The notes under the pieces were generated by a model that did no database searches, was not told where the DNA came from, and saw only the letters and a program-made list of their open reading frames with translations. A program made the position numbers and the translations under genes. This document shows, piece after piece, positions 57,908-64,000 of a stretch of DNA of 64,000 nucleotides; position 1 is the stretch's first letter, and every line of letters begins with the position of its first letter. The DNA is from Clostridiales bacterium (lineage in GTDB: Bacteria; Bacillota; Clostridia; Oscillospirales; Oscillospiraceae): NCBI GenBank assembly GCA_012719035.1, contig JAAYBD010000016.1:33793-97792 (forward strand), in the 5' to 3' direction.

Positions 57908-57949
57908 AGTCAGCGGGGGAAAGCCAAACTTGGCTTTCCCCCGCTGACT
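57908..57949. terminator. long GC-rich stem-loop ending the transport island
   Basis: A perfect 19-bp stem starting AGTCAGCGGGGGAAAGCCA (57908-57926 with 57931-57949) has a 4-nt loop. There is no U-tract, but it separates the island from the met leader. Confidence 0.65.
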
Positions 57950-58035
57950 GACTCGGAAGCCGCAGGATGCGGGTTTCGGCAAAGGGAAGACTATAAGAAG
58001 ATTCTTAAAATAATCTCAAAATACACAGAAAATAG

Positions 58036-58064
58036 TTGACAATATGAACAGTGAGTGTTAATAT
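58036..58064 (+). promoter_or_regulatory. promoter of the met leader-metNIQ transcript
   Basis: TTGACA (58036-58041), a 17-bp spacer and TAATAT (58059-58064). Transcription should start near 58071, about 40 bases before the leader peptide. Confidence 0.8.
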
Positions 58065-58111
58065 AAACCCACTAAACATATATGAATTACAAAATGTTGA
58101 GGAGAAAAACC

Positions 58112-58213
58112 ATGACATTGTCAAAGAGGTCGGAGACTTTTTGGGGAATAATGTGTATGGAAATGCCGGTACATATGATGTGCCGTTATAACGCCATGCT
58201 CGTTTTTTCATAA
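58112..58213 (+). CDS. Met-rich leader peptide of metNIQ (33 codons)
   Basis: A short frame with GAGGAG 7 bases before its ATG, better than many real genes here. Of 33 residues, seven are Met: positions 1, 14, 16, 18, 22, 23 and 29. It has no signal peptide or known domain. A hairpin CGGTACAT-ATG-ATGTGCCG (58167-58185) encloses Met codons 22-23. The stop codon is followed 3 bases later by GCTTCCC, which can pair with the 5' arm of the downstream terminator. I infer a leader peptide whose translation speed reports methionyl-tRNA supply. I recognise no homologue. Confidence 0.65.
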   Translation: MTLSKRSETFWGIMCMEMPVHMMCRYNAMLVFS

Positions 58214-58216
58214 TAA

Positions 58217-58316
58217 GCTTCCCTCTGCTAATAGGACAATGCCGGATTTTTTCGTACTTATAACGAAATGATTTGAAGATTATTTTGAGCGGGAAGCAAA
58301 CGACTTCCCGCTTTTT
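58217..58316 (+). promoter_or_regulatory. attenuator: antiterminator arm and intrinsic terminator before metN
   Basis: The terminator is a perfect 9-bp stem AGCGGGAAG/CTTCCCGCT (58288-58296 with 58304-58312) followed by TTTTT, 75 bases before metN. GCTTCCC at 58217-58223 is complementary to GGGAAGC at 58291-58297, part of the terminator's 5' arm. Ribosomes finishing at the leader stop (58211-58213) would cover the first strand and let the terminator form. Ribosomes stalled at Met codons would leave it free. The alternative pairing is only 7 bp plus two more after a mismatch. Confidence 0.65.
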
Positions 58317-58390
58317 ATGTGATTTGCGGACTCCCTCGGCTTATGCTGAGACTGATATGATTTGCCGAAAACAAACAGAAAGGTGAAGAC

Positions 58391-59404
58391 ATGAATAGAT
58401 GTGTCCCAATAATAAGAATACAGAATCTGTCTAAAAGCTTTAAAGGTGAAAATGGAGAAGTCAGGGCCTTGGAGAATATCAACCTCGAAATTTACGGGGG
58501 CGATATATTTGGGATAATCGGTGTGAGCGGGGCAGGAAAAAGCACGCTTGTCAGATGCATCAATTTCCTTGAAAGACCGACCGCCGGAACGGTTTTCTTC
58601 GATGGAAAGGATATGAACACCCTTACGAGGAAAGAGCTTTATCAGGTCAGACAGTCTATGGGGATGATTTTCCAGCAGTTCAATCTCCTTATGCAGAGAA
58701 ATGCTCTCGATAATGTATGCTTTCCGCTTGAAATTTCCGGTATCGGGAAAAAAGAGGGCAGGAAAAAGGCTATGGAGCTTTTAGAGCTTGTAGGACTGCC
58801 CGATAAGGCGAACGCTTTCCCGTCGCAGCTTTCGGGCGGGCAGCGTCAGCGCGTTGCAATTGCGAGAGCGCTCGCAACAAATCCAAAGGTGCTGCTTTGT
58901 GATGAAGCAACAAGCGCGCTTGACCCGAATACCACCCGCGGCGTGCTGGAGCTTTTAAAGGACATAAATAAAAACCTTGGTGTAACAGTTGTGGTCATAA
59001 CGCACGAAATGGCAGTTGTTGAGGGCATATGCAATAAGGTCGCTGTTATAGACGAACACAGGATTGCCGAAACCGGCAATGTCGGAGAAGTGTTTATCAG
59101 TCCGAAATCGGCTGCTGCCCGAAGGCTGTTCTTTCCCGGTGATACTGTCGAGCGCTTTGCCGAAAACCGGTGCTGCCGCATCGTATTTGACGGAAGTTCT
59201 TCGTTCGAGCCTGTTATCGCAGATATGGTTCTAAAATTCCGCAGGACAGTCAACATTATTTTTGCCGATACGAAAAACATTGAAGGTCAGGCTTACGGAC
59301 AGATGGTCATCCAACTTCCGGCTGATGAGGAAGTTGCTGTAAGGATGATAGAATATCTGAAATCAAAGGGCTTGGCGGTTGAGGAGGTAAAGGATTTTGT
59401 TTGA
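58391..59404 (+). CDS. metN: methionine ABC importer ATP-binding protein
   Basis: 337 aa. ATPase of the D-/L-methionine importer MetNIQ. Walker A GVSGAGKST, signature LSGGQRQRVAIARAL, Walker B VLLCDEATSALD. The C-terminal ~80 residues form the NIL domain (RRTVNIIFADTKNIEGQAYGQMVIQLP) that binds methionine and causes trans-inhibition. AAAGGTG precedes the ATG. First structural gene after the Met-rich leader; it overlaps metI by 8 bases. Confidence 0.96.
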   Translation: MNRCVPIIRIQNLSKSFKGENGEVRALENINLEIYGGDIFGIIGVSGAGKSTLVRCINFLERPTAGTVFFDGKDMNTLTRKELYQVRQSMGMIFQQFNLLMQRNALDNVCFPLEISGIGKKEGRKKAMELLELVGLPDKANAFPSQLSGGQRQRVAIARALATNPKVLLCDEATSALDPNTTRGVLELLKDINKNLGVTVVVITHEMAVVEGICNKVAVIDEHRIAETGNVGEVFISPKSAAARRLFFPGDTVERFAENRCCRIVFDGSSSFEPVIADMVLKFRRTVNIIFADTKNIEGQAYGQMVIQLPADEEVAVRMIEYLKSKGLAVEEVKDFV

Positions 59405-60056
59405 CAATGCTACTTTACAAATGATTGGTGAGGGTTTTCTTGAAACCCTTTATATGACAATAGTTTCCTTCGCGTTTGCATATGTGATAGGTCTGCCTCT
59501 CGGAATAACGCTTGTAATGACAGACAGGGAGGGCATAAGACCCCTTGTCTGGCTCAACAGACTGCTTGGCGTTATTATCAACCTTTTGCGCTCAGTGCCG
59601 TTTCTTATACTGTTTTTAGTTCTTACGCCCCTTACGAGGGCTATCGTGGGAACATCCCTCGGACCGAAAGCGGCAATTGTAGGCCTTGTTATCGCATCGG
59701 CACCGTTCATTGCAAGACTTGTTGAAGGCTCCATTAAGGAGGTTGACAAGGGGGTGATAGAAGCGGCGGAATCTATGGGCGCCTCTCCGATGCAGATAAT
59801 TTTCAAGGTTTTGATGCCTGAGGCCAAGCCGTCGCTTATTGTTGGTTCTGCAATTGCAGTCACCACGATACTAAGCTATTCAGCTATGACGGGTTTTGTA
59901 GGAGGCGGAGGGCTTGGCGATATTGCCATACGCTATGGATACCACAGATATCAGACTGACATCATGCTTGTGACCGTTGCAATACTTGTCGTCATCGTTC
60001 AGATATTGCAGGAAATCGGCATGAAGCTCGCCAAAATCGGCGACAAACGTATTTAG
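59397..60056 (+). CDS. metI: methionine ABC importer permease
   Basis: 219 aa with five membrane segments. The EAA loop is EVDKGVIEAAESMGASPMQIIFKVLMPEAKPS. The C-terminal SYSAMTGFVGGGGLGDIAIRYGYHRYQTDIM is highly characteristic of MetI. TTG start 9 bases after AGGAGG inside the end of metN. Confidence 0.96.
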   Translation: MFDNATLQMIGEGFLETLYMTIVSFAFAYVIGLPLGITLVMTDREGIRPLVWLNRLLGVIINLLRSVPFLILFLVLTPLTRAIVGTSLGPKAAIVGLVIASAPFIARLVEGSIKEVDKGVIEAAESMGASPMQIIFKVLMPEAKPSLIVGSAIAVTTILSYSAMTGFVGGGGLGDIAIRYGYHRYQTDIMLVTVAILVVIVQILQEIGMKLAKIGDKRI

Positions 60057-60093
60057 AGCACAAATCAAATAAAATATTATAAGGAGAGAACTT

Positions 60094-60957
60094 ATGAAAA
60101 AGAGCATTACCATTCTTCTGATTGCAGTTCTGGCACTATCCCTCTTTGCCGGATGCGCAAAAACGGGAGACAAAACAGATGAAAACACCCCCGCTTCCGC
60201 AGATGCTTCCCCCGAGTCTGGCGAGCTCCAGAAAATCGTAGTCGGTGCAACTCCCGTTCCCCACGCCGATATACTTGCCGCTGTCAAGGAAATCCTTGCG
60301 AAACAGGGCTATGATTTAGAAATCGTAGAGTTTACGGATTATGTTAAGCCTAACATGGCACTTTTTGAGGGCGAACTTGACGCGAATTACTTTCAGCACA
60401 AGCCCCATCTTGATGATTTTAACATAAATCAAAAAGCAGATATGATTTCTTTGGGAGAAATTCATTATGAACCTCTCGGCATCTACCCGGGCAAGACAAA
60501 GACTATCGAAGATTTGAAAGACGGCGCTCAGATTGCTGTTCCGGCTGATACGTCAAACGAGGCGAGAGCATTGCTTCTCCTTGAGGCGCAGGGACTCATA
60601 AAGCTGAAAGAAGATGCCGGATTATCCGCTACCGTAAACGACATTGCTGAAAATCCGAAGAACCTAAAGATAATCGAAATCGAAGCCGCACAGCTTGCAA
60701 GATCGCTTCAGGATGTTGACATCGCTGTTATAAACGGCAACTATGCACTCCAAGCGGGACTTAACGTTTCTACGGACGCGCTTGCCAAGGAAGAAAAGGA
60801 CTCAGTCTCCGCAGCTACATACACTAATATCGTCGCTGTCCGCAAGGGTGATGAAAACCGCGAGGACCTAAAGGCGTTTATCGCTGCTCTTCAGAGCGAC
60901 GAGATAAAGAAATTTATCGAAGAGAAATATCAGGGCGCGGTTGTTCCCGTATTTTAA
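60094..60957 (+). CDS. metQ: methionine-binding lipoprotein
   Basis: 287 aa. The lipobox LFAGC is followed by a Thr/Ser/Asp-rich linker. The NLPA/MetQ core has VVGATPVPHADIL, VEFTDYVKPNMALFEGELDANYFQHKP and VINGNYA. It captures methionine for MetNI. AAGGAG precedes the ATG, 37 bases after metI. A strong terminator follows. Confidence 0.96.
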   Translation: MKKSITILLIAVLALSLFAGCAKTGDKTDENTPASADASPESGELQKIVVGATPVPHADILAAVKEILAKQGYDLEIVEFTDYVKPNMALFEGELDANYFQHKPHLDDFNINQKADMISLGEIHYEPLGIYPGKTKTIEDLKDGAQIAVPADTSNEARALLLLEAQGLIKLKEDAGLSATVNDIAENPKNLKIIEIEAAQLARSLQDVDIAVINGNYALQAGLNVSTDALAKEEKDSVSAATYTNIVAVRKGDENREDLKAFIAALQSDEIKKFIEEKYQGAVVPVF

Positions 60958-61000
60958 GATTTTCAGCGGCAGCTTAAGCGCTGACGCCTGCTCTAAAAAA

Positions 61001-61030
61001 GTAGACACCTTGTAAGGTGTCTGCTTTTTG
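61001..61030. terminator. bidirectional terminator (metQ / cysK)
   Basis: An 11-bp stem GTAGACACCTT/AAGGTGTCTGC (one G-U) with a 2-nt gap between arms; TTTTT follows on the plus strand and TTTTTT on the minus strand. Confidence 0.9.
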
Positions 61031-61109
61031 TTTGCTTATATGATAGAGGGAGATTCAGCGAAGCAATATCCGGCAATTGAGCGTTTTTACGCATATCGGA
61101 TATGGTCTG

Positions 61110-62042
61110 TTATTCGGCAAAGAGCGGAGTTGAGAGATATCGTTCTCCGGTATCCGGAAGAAGGACAACTATCGTTTTGCCGGCATTTTCCGGGCGCTTC
61201 GCCAGCTCGGTCGCCGCCCATGCGGCTGCGCCTGAGGAGATTCCTATCAGAAGTCCTTCAGCTCTTGAAAGCTCCTTGCCTGTCGTAAAGGCATCCTCAT
61301 TTTTCACTTTGATGATTTCATCATATATATTCGTGTTGAGCACCTCTGGAACGAAGCCTGCGCCAATTCCTTGTATTTTGTGTGCGCCTGCCTTTCCCTC
61401 GGAAAGAACCGGCGAATCAAACGGCTCAACAGCTACAATTTTAATGTTAGGGTTTTTCGACTTCAGATATTCGCCTATGCCGGTTATCGTTCCTCCGGTA
61501 CCTATGCCGCTGACAAAGATATCGACCTTTCCGTCCGTATCTTCCCATATTTCGGGACCGGTGGTTTCTCGATGTATCTTCGGGTTTGCCGGATTAACAA
61601 ACTGCCCGGGTATGAAAGAATTGGGAATCTCCTGCGCAAGTTCCTCAGCCTTTGCGATTGCACCTTTCATTCCCTTAGAGCCTTCTGTAAGGACAAGTTC
61701 GGCGCCGTATGCCTTGAGGAGGTTTCGGCGTTCGATGCTCATAGTCTCGGGCATGGTGAGGATGATGCGGTAACCTCTTGCCGCAGCAACGGAGGCAAGC
61801 CCGATTCCTGTATTGCCGCTGGTCGGTTCTATTATCACCGAATCGGGGTTAAGAAGACCTCTTGCTTCCGCATCGTCAATCATCGACTTCGCTATCCTGT
61901 CTTTTACGCTTCCGGCAGGATTGAAGTATTCCAACTTTGCAACGATGGTGGCTTTAAGTCCGTTTTTCTTCTCATAGTTTGTTAGCTCAAGCAAAGGGGT
62001 TTTACCGATGAGATCGGTCAAATTGCTATAAATTTTTGACAT
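61110..62042 (-). CDS. cysK: cysteine synthase A (O-acetylserine sulfhydrylase)
   Basis: 310 aa. This PLP enzyme makes cysteine from O-acetylserine and sulfide. The PLP lysine is in [11 protein letters not shown], the substrate loop is [12 protein letters not shown], and the phosphate-binding loop is [21 protein letters not shown] precedes the chosen ATG; six codons upstream is an alternative lacking that spacing. It is divergent from an Rrf2 regulator, as in CymR-controlled loci. No cysE is adjacent. Confidence 0.96.
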   Translation of the reverse strand: MSKIYSNLTDLIGKTPLLELTNYEKKNGLKATIVAKLEYFNPAGSVKDRIAKSMIDDAEARGLLNPDSVIIEPTSGNTGIGLASVAAARGYRIILTMPETMSIERRNLLKAYGAELVLTEGSKGMKGAIAKAEELAQEIPNSFIPGQFVNPANPKIHRETTGPEIWEDTDGKVDIFVSGIGTGGTITGIGEYLKSKNPNIKIVAVEPFDSPVLSEGKAGAHKIQGIGAGFVPEVLNTNIYDEIIKVKNEDAFTTGKELSRAEGLLIGISSGAAAWAATELAKRPENAGKTIVVLLPDTGERYLSTPLFAE

Positions 62043-62066
62043 AGGATTTCCTCCGTTCAAGTTCTT

Positions 62067-62080
62067 ACAATTCCTATATG
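62067..62080. repeat. 14-bp direct repeat, copy 1 (cysK leader side)
   Basis: ACAATTCCTATATG lies between the cysK -10 and its start. An identical copy is at 62153-62166. It is a candidate binding site for the divergent Rrf2 regulator. Confidence 0.6.
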
Positions 62081-62102
62081 TTTAGTATGATTTATATAAT
62101 AC

Positions 62103-62131
62103 ATAATATTCCGTTAAACTATTTTTGTCAA
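62103..62131 (-). promoter_or_regulatory. cysK promoter
   Basis: TTGACA (62131-62126), a 17-bp spacer and TATTAT (62108-62103). Repeat copy 1 is downstream of it, as expected for a repressor site. Confidence 0.75.
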
Positions 62132-62152
62132 TATGTTTTTAAAATAAAATAC

Positions 62153-62166
62153 ACAATTCCTATATG
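62153..62166. repeat. 14-bp direct repeat, copy 2 (rrf2 promoter side)
   Basis: Second exact copy of ACAATTCCTATATG, 12 bases upstream of the -35 of the Rrf2 gene. The two copies are 86 bases apart in the same orientation. Confidence 0.6.
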
Positions 62167-62178
62167 GTACATATGTCA

Positions 62179-62207
62179 TTGACAAAAATGGTATTTTCTA
62201 TTATGAT
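62179..62207 (+). promoter_or_regulatory. promoter of the Rrf2-family gene
   Basis: TTGACA (62179-62184), a 17-bp spacer and TATGAT (62202-62207). Confidence 0.75.
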
Positions 62208-62267
62208 TTAAAACATATAATACAAGTATGAATTGTTGGTTTATATCGGAAAGGAGCATCGAATTTT

Positions 62268-62711
62268 ATGAGGCTTTCGGCAAAAGGACGCTATGCTTTA
62301 GCGGCTGCCATCAGTATGGCTGAACAGTACAGTTCCGGCGAACCTCTTACGGTAATAAGCATTTCCGAAAAACTCGGAATTTCTAAAGTATATCTTGAGC
62401 AAGTGTTTGCGCTTTTGAAACGCGGGGGTATCGTAAATTCCATAAAAGGGGCGCAGGGAGGATATCAGTTTACGCGGACGCCCCAAAACATCACTATGCT
62501 CGACATTTTGTCTGCGGTTGAGTTTTCACTTTCTGAACCAGCAGAGGATACAGTTTCAAAAAACGCACCGGAAATTGAAGTGGCTCTGAAATATTCGTTT
62601 GCCAAAATCGATAATGCGCTAAAAATTACAATGGAGAGTATTACTTTAAGCGATCTTGTCAACGAAGCTGAAAAATCTAAGCCCGATAGCGGCTTTATGT
62701 ATTTTATTTAG
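62268..62711 (+). CDS. cymR: Rrf2-family regulator, CymR-like (cysteine metabolism)
   Basis: 147 aa. The winged helix (about 1-60) starts MRLSAKGRYALAAAISMAEQY, with the wing at VNSIKGAQGGYQFTR. The whole protein has no cysteine, so it cannot hold the Fe-S cluster of IscR or NsrR. That, and the divergent cysK, point to CymR, which senses O-acetylserine through its complex with CysK in Bacillus and Staphylococcus. AAAGGAG precedes the ATG. The symbol is an inference from these points. Confidence 0.85.
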   Translation: MRLSAKGRYALAAAISMAEQYSSGEPLTVISISEKLGISKVYLEQVFALLKRGGIVNSIKGAQGGYQFTRTPQNITMLDILSAVEFSLSEPAEDTVSKNAPEIEVALKYSFAKIDNALKITMESITLSDLVNEAEKSKPDSGFMYFI

Positions 62712-62762
62712 GGTAAAGAAACCGTATATGTATTGACCGTTCTCCATAAACAATGACAGGAA

Positions 62763-62800
62763 GCCGCTAAATCCCTTTTCGGAATTTGGCGGTTTCGTTG
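62763..62800 (+). terminator. terminator-like hairpin after the Rrf2 gene
   Basis: CCGCTAAAT pairs with ATTTGGCGG across a short loop (62765-62792), followed by TTTCGTT. Confidence 0.6.
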
Positions 62801-63284
62801 CTGTAAAAGCTGTTGGATTATATGTTGGTATCAATATCTATTCATGTAATTAATGAGATAGCTTCTAATCTTTTTCAAATTCAAAACTATCATATAAGTA
62901 ATATCCGGATAGCAATAACATAAAACTTGGAATATACTTAAATTTTATTAAAAAATGTATCAAATTATTAAATCGAAATTGCAGAATATTTAAAACCACT
63001 ATAGATGAAAATAAAAAGATTGAAATACTTAAATGAAATAATTAATTTTAAGTTTTTTCTTGAATAAAAGAGAAAAAATTTTCTATAGTGAGCACAAATG
63101 AAATAAGTAATAAAATCTCCTAAAACTGGTTAATGGTACTTAGTGCTTCGGCGCTTGCGGATGTGCTGTCAGCACTGACAGGTATTGCAGAACTGCCGCA
63201 GGTAGAATAGATAGTGTAAGCCCCAAAATTTTCATTTAGTATTTAACCCAAAAAGGCAAATATTATGAAAGAGGAGGCGATACT
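62801..63284. other. AT-rich intergenic region with a 25-codon open frame
   Basis: About 480 bases without a supported gene. Most is very AT-rich. From 63133 to 63210 a GC-richer stretch reads MVLSASALADVLSALTGIAE and on to LPQVE-stop, with an embedded palindrome CTGTCAG-CA-CTGACAG (63166-63181). No ribosome site precedes it. It could be the tail of a decayed gene, but I recognise no family. Confidence 0.3.
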
Positions 63285-63707
63285 ATGAAAAAAACAATCG
63301 CTATAACGCTTTTCGTTTTTACTTGCTTTAGCTTATCAGTAAGCACTGCGATTGCCTATGATAATATAGGCGATACTAAGGAAAAAGCAGCTTTAATTGA
63401 CACGTCTTTGCAGAGAGATATAGATGCGTTAAGAATAGAAGTTAATGATTTAGCAAAGCGCGTTGAGGCTACCGAACCTTTGGGAACAAGGGATGAGAGG
63501 CGTAAGCAGTATTTTGCACTCGATATGGAAATAGATAAGTTAGACGATAAAATCGATTTACTTGAGGATAGAGTAAAAGCCGATTATATTGCGCGGATAC
63601 TCACGTGGGAAGAATATAGAAGTATTGAACGCGAACTTGAGACCTTTGAAGAAAGATTGGACCGCGCGGATGATATGCTGGAAAAAATATTTGGCATAAA
63701 TGATTAA
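63285..63707 (+). CDS. small secreted coiled-coil protein of unknown function
   Basis: 140 aa. The Sec signal peptide MKKTIAITLFVFTCFSLSVS ends near AIA/YDN. The mature ~116 residues are strongly charged and almost all helical, with heptad-like leucines (DIDALRIEVNDLAKRVEA, DKLDDKIDLLEDRVKA, ERELETFEERLDRADDML). There are no cysteines and no membrane segment in the mature part. AGGAGG precedes the ATG. I do not recognise a family. A periplasm- or wall-side adaptor or chaperone-like role is conceivable but unsupported. Confidence 0.8.
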   Translation: MKKTIAITLFVFTCFSLSVSTAIAYDNIGDTKEKAALIDTSLQRDIDALRIEVNDLAKRVEATEPLGTRDERRKQYFALDMEIDKLDDKIDLLEDRVKADYIARILTWEEYRSIERELETFEERLDRADDMLEKIFGIND

Positions 63708-63750
63708 TATGTGCAATCCCGCGATACACAGCACTTTTCAGAAGAACTAA

Positions 63751-63786
63751 TAGGGGAACGGAATTAATCCGCTCCCCTTATTTTTC
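63751..63786 (+). terminator. terminator after the small secreted protein
   Basis: AAGGGGAGCGG-like arms (TAGGGGAACGG with CCGCTCCCCTTA, imperfect) are followed by TTTTT. Confidence 0.65.
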
Positions 63787-63891
63787 GCTTGCTTTTATGG
63801 TTTAATTTTGACATCAATTCTGACATCAAAATCATACAAAATAGTGCACAAAATGCAATTTTTATATATTTGCACTTAAACGATAAAAACA

Positions 63892-63932
63892 TAAAAAAGA
63901 CCCGTAAATCACTGATTTCACAATGATTTACG
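63892..63932 (-). terminator. terminator after tRNA-Arg
   Basis: A 9-bp stem CGTAAATCA/TGATTTACG (63903-63911 with 63924-63932) is followed on the minus strand by GGGTCTTTTTT, just past the tRNA 3' end. Confidence 0.75.
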
Positions 63933-63950
63933 AATCTTTTGCACTTGCAC

Positions 63951-64000
63951 TGGCACGCCCTGAGAGATTCGAACTCCCGACCTTCTGGTCCGTAGCCAGA
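63951..64000 (-). tRNA. tRNA-Arg(ACG), 3' part (cut by window end)
   Basis: On the minus strand the visible 50 bases give the anticodon arm TCTGG-CTACGGA-CCAGA with anticodon ACG, the variable region, the T arm GGGAG-TTCGAAT-CTCTC, an acceptor strand AGGGCGT, discriminator G and encoded CCA. The 5' half lies outside the window. Confidence 0.95.

Noticed and set aside
57960..58390. S-box (SAM) or T-box riboswitch before metNIQ
   Set aside because: Neither the SAM-I core (AGAGAGGCNGAGGGACTGG-like) nor a GGTACCGCG T-box is present. The region is instead explained by a leader frame and terminator.
63924..64000. Open frame on the plus strand reading through tRNA-Arg (ARPERFELPTFWSVAR)
   Set aside because: This is the translation of tRNA sequence on the opposite strand. 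The frame starts just after a stop and has no ribosome site, so it is not a gene. It is only useful as a hint of past integration.

Overview
The window looks like chromosomal DNA of a low-to-mid-GC Gram-positive anaerobe in the class Clostridia (Bacillota). An Oscillospirales-like gut species is my guess; no rRNA or marker gene in the window settles it. The grounds are strong AGGAGG ribosome sites, frequent TTG and GTG starts, three T-box leaders, a NiCo riboswitch, VanW and DUF2156 families, an oxygen-independent-type radical SAM gene (hemW), and a CymR-like Rrf2 regulator beside cysK. Most of the window is housekeeping biosynthesis. There is no CRISPR array, intact insertion sequence or prophage.

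Layout. 1-10.8 kb: metG (cut by the window start), a VanW-domain envelope protein, hemW, htpG, ridA, a MATE exporter, a PepC-type aminopeptidase and hpf. 10.9-15.1 kb: a MacB-like ABC pair whose permease carries a long coiled coil. 15.3-17.7 kb: nadB-nadC with their own promoter and no nadA beside them. 17.8-28.3 kb: the branched-chain amino acid locus, with leuA-C-D-B on the minus strand and ilvB-N-C-D on the plus strand. Each arm has its own T-box, with readable specifier codons CUC (Leu) and AUC (Ile). 28.3-35.9 kb: a GtrA protein, a P2-like P-type ATPase under a NiCo riboswitch, an M23 endopeptidase, a DUF2156/GNAT pair and a cupin. 36-43.8 kb: a trp operon in the order trpE-G-D-C-aroF-trpFB-A, with a T-box reading UGG (Trp), a DAHP synthase gene inside the operon and a fused TrpF-TrpB protein.

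43.9-57.9 kb is a 14-kb transport island: TetR, an ABC exporter-fold pair, AraC, a complete Opp/Nik/Cnt-type importer (two permeases, two ATPases, lipoprotein) and a second exporter-fold pair. Two GTTAG-N6-CTAAC palindromes lie in front of its first transporter gene and its importer. The content resembles metallophore or opine-metal uptake modules, with no biosynthesis genes nearby.

58-61 kb holds metNIQ, a methionine importer. Its leader has a consensus promoter, a 33-codon ORF with seven Met codons, a hairpin over two of them, a possible antiterminator arm just after the stop codon, and an intrinsic terminator before metN. This is the layout of ribosome-mediated attenuation responding to methionine. 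I see no S-box or T-box there, and I regard it as the best candidate for something undescribed in this window. 61-64 kb: divergent cysK and a cysteine-free Rrf2 regulator sharing a repeated 14-bp site, a small secreted coiled-coil protein, and the 3' half of tRNA-Arg(ACG) with possible traces of an old integration.
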